Origin: Stenotrophomonas rhizophila
Lineage (GTDB): Bacteria > Pseudomonadota > Gammaproteobacteria > Xanthomonadales > Xanthomonadaceae
DNA length: 64,000 nt
Direction: 5' to 3'
Assembly (NCBI RefSeq): GCF_007667275.1
Contig: NZ_VDQT01000002.1
Coordinates: 868,001-932,000, forward strand
Shown here: piece after piece, positions 44,712 to 53,707 of the stretch
Layout of the letters: every line of letters starts with the position of its first letter
How positions within the stretch are numbered: position 1 is the first letter of the stretch
Notes under the pieces: model-generated
Told to the model about the DNA's origin: nothing
What the model saw: the letters and a program-made list of their open reading frames with translations, nothing else
Database searches by the model: none
Program-made: the position numbers and the translations under genes

Positions 44712-45971
44712 TTAGCCGATGACGGCGCCGAGTTTGAAGATGGGCAGGTACATGCCGATCACCATGCCGCCGACGATGGTACCAATGAACACCATGATCA
44801 TCGGCTCGAGCAGGCTGCTCAGGGCGTCCACGGCATTGTTGACCTCCTGCTCATAATACTCGGCCACCTTGAACAGCATGGTATCGAGCGCACCGGCTTC
44901 CTCGCCAATGGCGGTCATCTGGATGACCATGTGCGGGAACAGGTTGATCTGCTTCATGGCCATATTGACCGGATAGCCGACCGACACGTCGTCCCGCATG
45001 CGCAGAACGCCTTCTTCGTACACCTTGTTGCCGGTGGCGCCGGCCACGATACCCAAGGCTTCCACCAGCGGCACGCCGGCCTTGAAAGTCACGGCGGTGG
45101 TGCGGGCGAAGCGGGCAATCGAGCTGTTGTTCATGATCTCGCCGATCACCGGCACCTTCAGGATCAGGCGATCCATCGTGTGCTGCATGGCGGGCGACCG
45201 TTTGTAAGCGAAGATGAGCCCCGCCACCGCGCCCACGGACACGATGAGCATCAGCCACCAGTAGGAGATCATGAAGCGCGACATCGCCACGATCATCTGG
45301 GTGAACGCCGGCAACTCCGCGCCGAAGCCCTTGAACACTTCCTCGAACTGAGGAACGACGAAAAGCAGCAGGATCGCGCTGACGATGATGGCCACCAGCA
45401 CCACCATGGCCGGATAGAACAACGCCTTCTTGATCTTGCCCTTCAGAGCCTCGATGTTTTCCTTGTAGGTGGCCACCGTGTCGAGGACGGTCTCCAGCAC
45501 GCCCGCGCCTTCACCGGCGCGCACCAGGTTGCGGTACAGCTCGTCAAACTGGACCGGGTGCTTGCTGATCGCTTCATAAAGCGACGAGCCACCCTCGATA
45601 TCGGCACGGATCCCGTCCACCAGCTTCTTCATGCGGGGGTTTTTGTGCCCGCTGCCGATGATTTCCAGAGCGCTCACGATCGGCACGCCGGATTTCATCA
45701 TGGTCGCCATCTGGCGACTGAAGAACGAGATGTCCTTGGCCCCCACCGCCTTGCCGGCCGCGCCGAACAGCGGCTTGGGCTTGGGCTTCACCACCCCGGG
45801 CATGATGCCCTGGCGGCGCAGCTCGGCGCGCAGCATGTTGGCGTTCTTCGCCACCTGCTCGCCCTTCATCTTCACACCCCGCTTGTCGGTCCCCTCCCAG
45901 ACAAACGGCTGCATCTCCATGGTGCTACGCGCCACGGGCTCTTTCTTGATCGCACTACGGCTGACAGACAT
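44712..45971 (-). CDS. pilC: Type IV pilus inner-membrane platform protein
   Basis: 419-residue polytopic protein with two repeated T2SSF domains (about 80-200 and 285-405), each with a helix-rich cytoplasmic part and flanking membrane segments, and three main TM helices. It couples the assembly/retraction ATPases to the pilin pool. The N-terminal [22 protein letters not shown] is typical. ATG 45971 was chosen by family length. It is transcribed away from pilA across a 357-bp divergent region. Confidence 0.95.
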   Translation of the reverse strand: MSVSRSAIKKEPVARSTMEMQPFVWEGTDKRGVKMKGEQVAKNANMLRAELRRQGIMPGVVKPKPKPLFGAAGKAVGAKDISFFSRQMATMMKSGVPIVSALEIIGSGHKNPRMKKLVDGIRADIEGGSSLYEAISKHPVQFDELYRNLVRAGEGAGVLETVLDTVATYKENIEALKGKIKKALFYPAMVVLVAIIVSAILLLFVVPQFEEVFKGFGAELPAFTQMIVAMSRFMISYWWLMLIVSVGAVAGLIFAYKRSPAMQHTMDRLILKVPVIGEIMNNSSIARFARTTAVTFKAGVPLVEALGIVAGATGNKVYEEGVLRMRDDVSVGYPVNMAMKQINLFPHMVIQMTAIGEEAGALDTMLFKVAEYYEQEVNNAVDALSSLLEPMIMVFIGTIVGGMVIGMYLPIFKLGAVIG

Positions 45972-46215
45972 GTAAGGCTCCCCGGCCGCGCCATCCCCAG
46001 GCGGGCTTCTGGCCGAATGGTAGCCGGTTCCGGCCCGCAGTGGCATCCCTCTTGCACGGCAGACCGTGACCTGCGGCATGGGCCGGATCCGTCAAAAGGT
46101 GACGCGGCGCGTCACTATGCTGGGTGGGTCTCAATTTGTTGCGAGGGGGGTTCCAATCCTGAAGATTGCTGCCATCATTGCGCCGGGGAAATGCTGGGGA
46201 GCATGGCCGGACACT

Positions 46216-46231
46216 TGGCACGCAACCTGCT
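46216..46231 (+). promoter_or_regulatory. Sigma-54 promoter of pilA
   Basis: TTGGCACGCAACCTGCT contains GG (46217-46218) and GC (46229-46230) separated by exactly ten bases, matching the -24/-12 consensus TGGCAC-N5-TTGC except at one or two positions. It lies about 100 bases before the pilA ATG. This fits PilR-PilS control; the pilR/pilS genes are present in the window. The rest of 45972-46328 shows no gene. Confidence 0.85.
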
Positions 46232-46328
46232 ATCAACCACCCGCACGGTCCTTCGCCTTGCTCAGCCGGCCCGCCGGCCAGGCCTCGTACCGGTGTTCGT
46301 TTATTACTTACCTCTAGGGGATGTACAC

Positions 46329-46769
46329 ATGAAGAAGCAGCAGGGCTTTACCCTTATCGAACTGATGATCGTTGTCGCGATCATCGCCATCCTGGCCGCC
46401 ATCGCACTGCCGGCTTACCAGGACTACGTTGTGAAGTCGCGCGTTTCCGAAGCCATGGTTCTGGCGGACGGCCTGAAGGTCGTGGTTGCTGACAATGCTG
46501 CGCAGGCCGAAAGCGACCTGGGCAAGGGCGCGACCCTGACCACCAAGACGGACGCTTCGCCGAACGTTGAAACGACCGCAATCACTGGCGGCACCGGTGC
46601 GATCATCGTGACCACCACCAGCAAGGCTGGTGGCGGCACCGTCACCCTGACCCCGAAGGCTGGTGGCGCTGCGCTCAAGGCTGGCACCCCGCCGGCAGGC
46701 ACCATCGTGTGGGCCTGCACCTCCTCGCTGAAGCAGAAGTACCTGCCGAGCAGCTGCACCGGGACCTGA
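46329..46769 (+). CDS. pilA: Type IV major pilin, copy 1
   Basis: 146-residue prepilin with a six-residue leader MKKQQG cleaved before [20 protein letters not shown]. The methylated Phe, Glu5 and long hydrophobic helix are canonical. The globular head ends in a disulfide loop bounded by [14 protein letters not shown]. It is driven by the sigma-54 promoter at 46216 and followed by its own terminator, as expected for an abundantly expressed pilin. Shine-Dalgarno AGGGG lies eight bases upstream. Confidence 0.96.
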   Translation: MKKQQGFTLIELMIVVAIIAILAAIALPAYQDYVVKSRVSEAMVLADGLKVVVADNAAQAESDLGKGATLTTKTDASPNVETTAITGGTGAIIVTTTSKAGGGTVTLTPKAGGAALKAGTPPAGTIVWACTSSLKQKYLPSSCTGT

Positions 46770-46803
46770 TCCAGCTCAGGCTGGTCGGACTGGTGTCGAA
46801 CAA

Positions 46804-46831
46804 AGCCCTCGGAAACTCGAGGGCTTTTTTC
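46804..46831 (+). terminator. Terminator between the two pilin genes
   Basis: AGCCCTCG-GAAACT-CGAGGGCT stem followed by TTTTTT; it separates pilA copy 1 from copy 2. Confidence 0.88.
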
Positions 46832-46884
46832 TTGGCGGGGTTGAATCGAGGACTCTGGCTCAACATCGTATGGGGGGATGTCAG

Positions 46885-47334
46885 GTGAGCAGGAAAAACA
46901 ACGGCGGATTCACGCTGATCGAGCTGATGATCGTGGTTGCGATCATCGCGATCCTGGCGGCAGTGGCAATCCCGGCGTACCAGAACTATGTGGTCAAGGC
47001 GAGGGTCTCCGAGGCCCTGGTGCTTGCAAGTGGATTGAAGGCGACGGTCATCAGCAACGCGTCCACCAACGCGTCCAACCTGGGCGCAGGTGGTTCGTTG
47101 ACCACTGCGGCGGACAATTCGCCGAACGTGGCGTCCACCGACATCAATCCGGTCTCGGGGGTCATCACGGTCATCACGACGTCGAAGGCGGGGGGCAGTG
47201 AACTCCTGCTGACCCCGACCGGCGCCGGGGGCACGCCGCTGGTGGCGGGCAAGTCGCCTGAAGGAAACATCATCTGGCGTTGCACGTCTACCCTGGAACA
47301 GCGGTTCCTTCCGTCCAGTTGCACGGGGCGCTGA
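46885..47334 (+). CDS. Type IV pilin, copy 2
   Basis: 149-residue prepilin with leader MSRKNNGG before [20 protein letters not shown], then a head domain closely related to copy 1 (shared [13 protein letters not shown] region, SKAGG, and the [14 protein letters not shown] loop). GTG 46885 was selected because it gives a normal short leader. It is a diverged tandem duplicate. No -24/-12 promoter is recognisable in the 115 bp before it and a terminator separates it from copy 1, so expression may be lower or differently controlled. It could be a second major pilin or an alternative pilin. Confidence 0.9.
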   Translation: MSRKNNGGFTLIELMIVVAIIAILAAVAIPAYQNYVVKARVSEALVLASGLKATVISNASTNASNLGAGGSLTTAADNSPNVASTDINPVSGVITVITTSKAGGSELLLTPTGAGGTPLVAGKSPEGNIIWRCTSTLEQRFLPSSCTGR

Positions 47335-47430
47335 TCCCGCTGCGATTGCGGTAGCATCGGATCAGCCGCCACGCCACCCGGGTGCCGGCTGGCCGGTGGG
47401 GGCCAACCAATTTGTAAGGTGATTGAAGCT

Positions 47431-49158
47431 ATGAACGCAGTGGTGACAGCCAACCTCGTCGGGATCACCGGCATCGCCCGCCGCCTGGTACAGGACGGCG
47501 CGCTGGACGAAGCGGCCGCGCGCGATGCCATGGCCAAGGCCGGCGCCGCCAAGCAGCCGCTGCCGCAGTACTTCGCCGAGAAAAAGCTGGTCACCTCCGC
47601 CCAGCTGGCGGCCGCCAATGCACTGGAATTTGGCATGCCCCTGCTGGACGTGGCGGTGTTCGACCCCAGCCAGAGCGCCATCAGCCTGGTCAGCGAAGAA
47701 CTCCTTCGTAAGCATCATGTGCTGCCGCTGTTCAAGCGCGGCGGCAAGCTGTTCGTGGGCACCAGCGATCCGACGCATTCGCTGGACGAGATCAAGTTCC
47801 ACACCAATCTGGTGGTGGAGCCGATCCTGGTCGATGAAGACCAGATCAAGCGCACGCTGGAGCAATGGCAGTCCAAGCATGACAGTTTGAGCGGCTCGTT
47901 GGGCGGCGACGACGAAGGCATGGGCGACCTGGACGTCTCGGTCGGAGATGAAGACGGCGGCACCACCGAGTCGGGCGTGGATGCAAAGGGGGACGACACC
48001 CCGGTGGTGAAGTTCGTCAACAAGGTGCTGGTCGATGCGATCCGCAAGGGCGCGTCGGACATCCACTTCGAGCCCTACGAAGATGATTACCGCGTGCGCT
48101 TCCGTATCGACGGACTACTCAAGAACGTCGCCAAAGCCCCGGTCAAGCTCAATCAGCGCATCGCCGCCCGCCTGAAGGTGATGTCGCAGCTGGATATTGC
48201 CGAAAAGCGCGTGCCGCAGGACGGGCGCATCAAGCTCAACCTGTCCAAGACCAAGCAGATTGACTTCCGTGTCAGCACCCTGCCGACCCTGTTCGGTGAA
48301 AAGGTGGTGCTGCGTATCCTGGACGGCAGCGCCGCCAAGCTTGGCATCGACAAACTCGGCTACGAGCCCGAACAGCAGCGCCTGTTCCTGGAGGCCATCC
48401 ACAAGCCCTACGGCATGGTGCTGGTCACCGGCCCGACCGGCTCCGGCAAGACGGTGTCGCTGTACACCGCGCTGGGAATCCTGAACGACGAAACCCGCAA
48501 TATCTCCACGGCCGAGGACCCGGTGGAAATCCGCTTGCCTGGTGTCAACCAGGTCCAGCAGAACGTAAAGCGCGGCATGACCTTTGCCGCTGCACTGCGC
48601 TCGTTCCTGCGACAGGATCCAGACATCATCATGGTCGGCGAGATCCGTGACCTGGAAACCGCTGAAATCGCGGTCAAGGCGGCGCAGACCGGCCACATGG
48701 TGCTGTCCACCCTGCATACCAATGACGGCCCGCAAACGATCGCCCGACTGATGAACATGGGCATTGCCCCGTTCAACATCACCAGTTCGGTAACCCTGGT
48801 CATCGCGCAGCGCCTGGCGCGCCGGTTGTGCAATAACTGCAAGCGGCGGGCAGAGCTGCCCGACAATGCGCTGTTGGCCGAGGGCTTCACCCAGGCCCAG
48901 CTGGACGCCGGCATTACCTTGTTTGAGCCGGTTGGCTGCGAAGAATGCACTGAGGGATACAAGGGCCGTACCGGTATCTACCAGGTCATGCCGATGAGCG
49001 AGGAGATCTCGGTGATCGTGCTGGAAGGCGGCAATGCGATCCAGATCGCCGAGGCGGCACAGCGTGCGGGAATCAACGACCTGCGGCAGTCGGCGCTCGT
49101 GAAGGCAGCGGCGGGTACCACCAGCCTGGCTGAGATCAATCGCGTCACCAAGGATTAG
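47431..49158 (+). CDS. pilB: Type IV pilus assembly ATPase
   Basis: 575-residue hexameric extension motor. The N-terminal MshEN-type domain (about 30-150) precedes an acidic linker (DDEGMGDLDVSVGDEDGG) and the GspE-type core with Walker A GPTGSGKT, an Asp box, Walker B-like IIMVGEIRDLETAEIA and the zinc site CNNCKRR...CEECTEG. ATG 47431 has AAGG eight bases upstream; an in-frame GTG at 47419 is possible. It lies beside the pilins and divergent from pilC. Confidence 0.96.
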   Translation: MNAVVTANLVGITGIARRLVQDGALDEAAARDAMAKAGAAKQPLPQYFAEKKLVTSAQLAAANALEFGMPLLDVAVFDPSQSAISLVSEELLRKHHVLPLFKRGGKLFVGTSDPTHSLDEIKFHTNLVVEPILVDEDQIKRTLEQWQSKHDSLSGSLGGDDEGMGDLDVSVGDEDGGTTESGVDAKGDDTPVVKFVNKVLVDAIRKGASDIHFEPYEDDYRVRFRIDGLLKNVAKAPVKLNQRIAARLKVMSQLDIAEKRVPQDGRIKLNLSKTKQIDFRVSTLPTLFGEKVVLRILDGSAAKLGIDKLGYEPEQQRLFLEAIHKPYGMVLVTGPTGSGKTVSLYTALGILNDETRNISTAEDPVEIRLPGVNQVQQNVKRGMTFAAALRSFLRQDPDIIMVGEIRDLETAEIAVKAAQTGHMVLSTLHTNDGPQTIARLMNMGIAPFNITSSVTLVIAQRLARRLCNNCKRRAELPDNALLAEGFTQAQLDAGITLFEPVGCEECTEGYKGRTGIYQVMPMSEEISVIVLEGGNAIQIAEAAQRAGINDLRQSALVKAAAGTTSLAEINRVTKD

Positions 49159-49347
49159 CATCCAGCTACTGCGGCCGACGCCGTCATCCGGCCGCAATCA
49201 CCTGCTACCATCGTATAGCACTATCGTCCGGCGGGGAGCCGGACTTACTTTTCACTGCCATGCGGTGTCGCGTCTGCGGCGCCGTGTCTGGCTACAGCAG
49301 ACATCGCTACGGGCGACACCGCCCGTGGCGCAATCGGGGATGCGCGC

Positions 49348-52300
49348 ATGACGTTGGCAAAGAGCAGGGCAGGTACGTGGCTGTTGTGGATCTTCGTTCT
49401 GTCCGGGTTTTCCGGGCTGATCTACCAGTCGATCTGGACGCAGTACCTTGGCTTGTTCCTTGGACATTCCTCCTACGCGCAATCGTTGGTGCTGATCCTG
49501 TTCATGGGCGGCATGGCAGTGGGTGCCTGGTTGGTAAGCCGCTGGAGCAGCAGGGTGCGTCGCCCGCTGCTTGCCTATGCCGTGATCGAAGTGGCTATCG
49601 GTCTGCTGGGCCTGTGCTTTGACGGTATTTACCAAGGGCTTACCGGGTGGGCCTACGACCAGCTGATGCCGATGCTTCCGGCCAGCCAGCTGCAGAATGT
49701 GCGCTGGATGCTGGCAGCGGCCATGGTGCTGCCCCAGTGCATAATGCTGGGCGCCACGTTCCCCCTGATGAGTGCGGGCTACATCCGCCTGCAGGAACAC
49801 GCAGAGGGACGCGTGCTCGCCGGTCTGTATTTCTCCAACAGCCTCGGCGCGGCCATCGGCGCGATCGCTTCGACGTACGTGATGCTGCCAGCCATCGGCA
49901 TGCCGGGTACCGTGTTCTCTGCCGGCCTGATCAATATCCTCGTGGCCATCGTGGTTTACCCGCTGAGCAAGCGCGAAGTTTCGCTGCCGGCGGCCGACAT
50001 TGCGCCGCCAGTGACCGCTCCGCAGGGTGAGTTGCTTCCCAAGCCGGTCCTGATTCTGCTGGCAGCGGGCCTGACCGGCGCCGCGTCGTTCGTATACGAA
50101 ATCACTTGGATCCGGATGCTGTCGTTGGCGCTGGGTACCACCATTCACTCCTTCGAGCTGATGCTGGCCGCGTTCATCCTTGGCATCGCCCTCGGCGGCC
50201 TGTGGCTGAAGAATCGTGCGGATCGACTCGTGTCGCCGTTGCAGACCGCAGGCTGGATCCAGGTCTGGATGGGTATCGCCGCGCTCGCCTCGATGTTCGT
50301 CTACGCCAACGCCTTTGAATGGGTGGGCTGGCTGATGAAGGTCATCGTGCGCAGCGCCGAAGGCTACGGCCTGTTCAATCTGGCCAGCGCCGCCATCGCC
50401 CTGCTCGTCATGTTCCCTGCTGCCTTCTTTGCGGGAATGACCCTGCCGCTGCTGACGCTTGCGCTGTTGCGTCAAGGACACGGTGAAAAAGCGATCGGCC
50501 AGGCCTACGCGTTCAATACAGTGGGCGCCATCGTGGGCGTGCTTGCCGCAGTCCACCTTCTGATGCCGGTATTTGGCCTGAAGTACGCGCTGCTGACCGC
50601 CGCAGTTGTGGACATCGGCTTGGGGCTCGTTCTGCTGAAGCGCTACACCATAAGTTCAAGCCAAAGCCGCGTGCCGCCGCTGATGTGGGCGGCGGCACCA
50701 GCTGCAGCCGCAATTGTTGCCTCGGTCGCCTTGGTGCATTTCGATCCCGCGGTATTAAGCTCGTCGGTCTATCGCACCGGCTTGGCAGCGTTGGACGACG
50801 ATGCGCGCACGATCTTCTATAAGGATGGCAAGACCGCCACCGTTGCCGTATTCGAGCTCGGCGCGGAGGGCAAAGAGGTCCGCATGATCACCACCAACGG
50901 CAAGGTGGATGCTGGATTGGCATATGACGACGCCAGAATTTCCACGCCCGATGAAGCGACCATGCTGCTTCTGGCTGCCATTCCGATGTCCATGCGCGAT
51001 AGTTATGACCGTGTCGGTGTTGTTGGGTTCGGTTCCGGCATGACGACCCACGCTCTGCTCGGTCACGCAGGCATTGGTCGCGTGGACACAGTTGAGATCG
51101 AGCCGGCAATGGTCGAGGGTGCGCGTCATCTCGGTCATCGTGTCGACCGCGCATTCAACGACCCCAGGTCCCACGTTGTGATTGACGACGCGAAGGCCTA
51201 TTTTGCTTCGGTTCCCAAAAAATACGATCTGATCATCTCCGAGCCGTCGAACCCCTGGATGGGAGGCACAGCCTCGCTGTTCAGCACGGAGTTCTATCAG
51301 TACGTACCGCGTCAGCTGAACGACGACGGTCTGTTCGTGCAGTGGCTTCAGCTCTATGAAATTACCCCGGAGCTGGTGAACTCCGTGCTTTCAGCAATGC
51401 TGCTCAACTTCAAGGACGTCAAGGCATATCTGGCCAACCAGACGGATTTGATCCTGGTTGCGTCGCCACGCGGCAGCGTGCCCGACCTGGGGCCGTCGAT
51501 CTTCAAGCAGCCGTTGCTCGTTAGCGACCTTGCCAGAATTGGTATCAAGGATGTTCGCGATTTGCAGGACACCATGGTGATGGATCGCCATGTATTAGGT
51601 GGGTACCTTTCGCTTTACCCTTACCAGGTCAATTCGGACATGTTCCCCGTTTTGAAGCTGAAGGCACCCGAGGCGCGCTTCCGGGACGTAAGTGCGGCGG
51701 ATTTCAACGACCTTGGTGCCGCGCCGTGGCCGCTCATCCGCTACTTTGGTGGTCCCGTGCCACGCACTGCAACGTCGGCGAAGACGTTGGAGAGTTTGCC
51801 GCTCATGGGAATTCAACAAGGCAGGGAAGCGGGCCGTGTCTTCGACGCGCTACTTGGTGGCACGTCGGAGCAGGGGGGGGGCATGTCCAACTTCAACAGT
51901 CTGCAGGTTGATGCGATCCGGGGTCTGGCCGCCAGTTGCAAACTTGGTGCGCGTCCTGACCGCGATGCGACCGTGATCTTCTCCCTGGCCATCGAGACGG
52001 CAGCGCACCTGGATGACGAGCGGTTGCAGCGCATTTGGGGAAAGCCGGAATGGATCAACTGCACCGCCGGAGATGAGACCGTGGACGGTGCGTTGGCACT
52101 GATGTCGGCTGTGGCGGAGGGGCGTCATCAGGATGTCCTTCAGCAAGGGCAGGCCCTGCTCGATGGTGCGCACGGGCAATACCTGCTCACTGACGGTGTT
52201 TCGGGCCAATACATCTTCGGTGCAATGCAGTACGCAGCACTTGCGGAAGGCAACTCCACGACCGCCCAACGGTTGGTGGAGAGGTACTGGAAGCGACTGG

Positions 52301-52380
52301 ATGACAGATCCCGGCGCAACGCGTCACTCCAGTTGCTGGCGGTGATGGCATCACGGGCAAAGAGCCCGGTATCTCAGTAA
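49348..52380 (+). CDS. Polytopic membrane protein with spermidine-synthase-like domain
   Basis: 1010 residues. Around a dozen membrane helices (about 10-430, plus one at 448-462) resemble the MFS-like half of 'fused MFS/spermidine synthase' proteins. A Rossmann SpeE-like domain (about 490-730) follows with GVVGFGSGMTTHAL, DTVEIEPAMVEGA and LIISEPSNPWMGG. The last 270 or so residues have no recognised domain. The catalytic Asp of true spermidine synthases (SDxTDP) is replaced by Glu632, and the GGGDG loop is GFGSG, so polyamine synthesis is doubtful. First gene of the accessory segment between pilB and pilR, AT-richer than its neighbours. A terminator follows at 52607. Confidence 0.8.
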   Translation: MTLAKSRAGTWLLWIFVLSGFSGLIYQSIWTQYLGLFLGHSSYAQSLVLILFMGGMAVGAWLVSRWSSRVRRPLLAYAVIEVAIGLLGLCFDGIYQGLTGWAYDQLMPMLPASQLQNVRWMLAAAMVLPQCIMLGATFPLMSAGYIRLQEHAEGRVLAGLYFSNSLGAAIGAIASTYVMLPAIGMPGTVFSAGLINILVAIVVYPLSKREVSLPAADIAPPVTAPQGELLPKPVLILLAAGLTGAASFVYEITWIRMLSLALGTTIHSFELMLAAFILGIALGGLWLKNRADRLVSPLQTAGWIQVWMGIAALASMFVYANAFEWVGWLMKVIVRSAEGYGLFNLASAAIALLVMFPAAFFAGMTLPLLTLALLRQGHGEKAIGQAYAFNTVGAIVGVLAAVHLLMPVFGLKYALLTAAVVDIGLGLVLLKRYTISSSQSRVPPLMWAAAPAAAAIVASVALVHFDPAVLSSSVYRTGLAALDDDARTIFYKDGKTATVAVFELGAEGKEVRMITTNGKVDAGLAYDDARISTPDEATMLLLAAIPMSMRDSYDRVGVVGFGSGMTTHALLGHAGIGRVDTVEIEPAMVEGARHLGHRVDRAFNDPRSHVVIDDAKAYFASVPKKYDLIISEPSNPWMGGTASLFSTEFYQYVPRQLNDDGLFVQWLQLYEITPELVNSVLSAMLLNFKDVKAYLANQTDLILVASPRGSVPDLGPSIFKQPLLVSDLARIGIKDVRDLQDTMVMDRHVLGGYLSLYPYQVNSDMFPVLKLKAPEARFRDVSAADFNDLGAAPWPLIRYFGGPVPRTATSAKTLESLPLMGIQQGREAGRVFDALLGGTSEQGGGMSNFNSLQVDAIRGLAASCKLGARPDRDATVIFSLAIETAAHLDDERLQRIWGKPEWINCTAGDETVDGALALMSAVAEGRHQDVLQQGQALLDGAHGQYLLTDGVSGQYIFGAMQYAALAEGNSTTAQRLVERYWKRLDDRSRRNASLQLLAVMASRAKSPVSQ

Positions 52381-52526
52381 ATGCGCGCAGGCCGGCGGAA
52401 TCGCCGGGGGCAGGGCACGACTGGCGTGTGCCGCCCCCGGCATCCCCACGGTAACTGCTGGGCGCAGGAGGCGTTGCAAAGGACAGCCTGGCCGAAACGC
52501 AGGAACGGGCCTTACATACGTGGTAA

Positions 52527-52576
52527 CGCAGTCCTCGGGCCGGCCGTTGGCCATAGTGACACGCCACGCGCGTCAA
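52527..52576. repeat. Degenerate SMAG-like copies
   Basis: GGCCGGCC-GTT-GGCC and TAGTGACACGCCACGCGCGTCA palindromes with imperfect heads; the latter matches the TGACACGCC...GCGTGTCA subtype clustered at 54594-54786. Confidence 0.55.
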
Positions 52577-52606
52577 CGAGGTGCCCGAAAAAATCCGATG
52601 TGAAGG

Positions 52607-52636
52607 GAGGCCCCGATATACGGGGCCTCTTTATTT
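52607..52636 (+). terminator. Intrinsic terminator after the spermidine-synthase-like gene
   Basis: GAGGCCCCG-ATATA-CGGGGCCTC followed by TTTATTT. The rest of the 368-bp gap to 52749 shows no gene. Confidence 0.88.
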
Positions 52637-52748
52637 GTGAGGCTGGTTCCAAATGATTAACCCCGGGCATGTCATCATCCGCTCCGGCCCTCAAGTGCGC
52701 TGTACGGATCGCGGCACCGACGCTATGCCGCCCTAAACGGAATTGGGT

Positions 52749-53243
52749 ATGCGACCTGCGACGAGTTGGAGTGCGAGCGGCAAGGCAATGACACTAGTCG
52801 CGCTCGCCGCCGCGGCGACGGTGTTTTCTGCAGGTGCTCAGAATAACGGGAGGCCCACCTGGAGTTTGAAGACATCCACTCCCACCGCCATGCTCGTGGG
52901 CGAATGGGAACTGTCGAATCCCCCCGGAGCCGCGACAGCGAGGACCGGCTCCAGCGCCCCCGGAGCAGCGCAGGTCGGCGTGGCCAAAGGTGCTTCGTTC
53001 CAGCTCTCGGTCAAGCTTGTGAGCCCGGCCGGCGTCGTTAAAGACGTTACAGGATCTCCGAAGCTCATCTATCGACCGAAGGGCTGCATGTCGATCGGGG
53101 CCAACGGGATTGCGACGGTTCTGCGCTCGGCCCCTGCGCCGTGGACATGCAATTCCGGTGATCCAGTGCCGCTCACCATCATCTACGCCGATCAGTCGAC
53201 CGGTGTTGCGGCCGTCAACATGTACTTGTTCAAGATCAATTGA
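52749..53243 (+). CDS. Secreted hypothetical protein
   Basis: 164 residues with a signal peptide (about 1-31: LVALAAAATVFSAGAQ). The mature domain looks beta-rich (FQLSVKLVSPAGVVKDVTG, PLTIIYADQSTGVAAVNMYLF) with two Cys (CMSIG, WTCNS) that could pair. An immunoglobulin-like or pilus-associated fold is possible, but no family is recognised. Located in the accessory segment of the pilus locus, 74 bp before another small exported protein. Confidence 0.6.
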   Translation: MRPATSWSASGKAMTLVALAAAATVFSAGAQNNGRPTWSLKTSTPTAMLVGEWELSNPPGAATARTGSSAPGAAQVGVAKGASFQLSVKLVSPAGVVKDVTGSPKLIYRPKGCMSIGANGIATVLRSAPAPWTCNSGDPVPLTIIYADQSTGVAAVNMYLFKIN

Positions 53244-53316
53244 GATCGCCTGATCTGGCGTGGGCTGGCTTTTGACACGTCAAGTAAAGCCGTCGACCAG
53301 ATTCCGGTCCGTCACA

Positions 53317-53529
53317 ATGAAAGTCAGGTCAAGCATGGAGTCCGGTCGCCTGGTTGGGTTGTCGTGCGCCTTTGCATTGGGGCTGCTATGGAGTTCGAGC
53401 GTCCATGCGCTGGCCGACTGCAAGAGTGCCGAATATCAAGATATTGAAGTTCCGAAGTGCTCCGGTGAGGCGCAGGCATATGCGCGCGCCACTGCGGATG
53501 CAAAGAAGCCTTGCCGCAGGTCGGGCTGA
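53317..53529 (+). CDS. Short exported hypothetical protein, possibly truncated
   Basis: 70 residues: a signal peptide (about 1-32, GLLWSSSVHALA) and a 38-residue mature part with Cys-containing DCKSAEYQ, PKCSGEA and KKPCRRSG. Three cysteines in so short a chain leave one unpaired, and the stop comes abruptly, so this may be a broken or shortened gene. Alternatively it is a small Cys-rich secreted peptide. No good ribosome-binding site is visible before ATG 53317. Confidence 0.45.
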   Translation: MKVRSSMESGRLVGLSCAFALGLLWSSSVHALADCKSAEYQDIEVPKCSGEAQAYARATADAKKPCRRSG

Positions 53530-53684
53530 CGCGCTACTCGTAGAGATGAGCGGGCGGTCTCCTTGCGCGACCAACGTTCGGCGGACTAGCCACACGAGCC
53601 GTGGAACTACGCTCGGGCGGAGCTAAGTTTTTCACCATTGGCGTTGGACTAAACGCCCTGGACACTGGTGCCCCTTCGTTGGCC

Positions 53685-53707
53685 AGCCGGGCAGAGCCCG
53701 GCTCTAC
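53685..53707. repeat. SMAG copy supplying the stop of the SymE-HigA gene
   Basis: GCCGGGC-AGA-GCCCGGC palindrome ending CTCTAC; read on the minus strand its GTAG contains the TAG stop at 53704-53706. Confidence 0.8.

Noticed and set aside
46832..46884. Sigma-54 promoter for the second pilin
   Set aside because: TTGGCGGGGTTGAATC has a GG, but no GC at the required ten-base spacing.
49348..52380. Annotation as a spermidine synthase
   Set aside because: The catalytic Asp is replaced by Glu and the cofactor loop is altered; only fold-level similarity is claimed.
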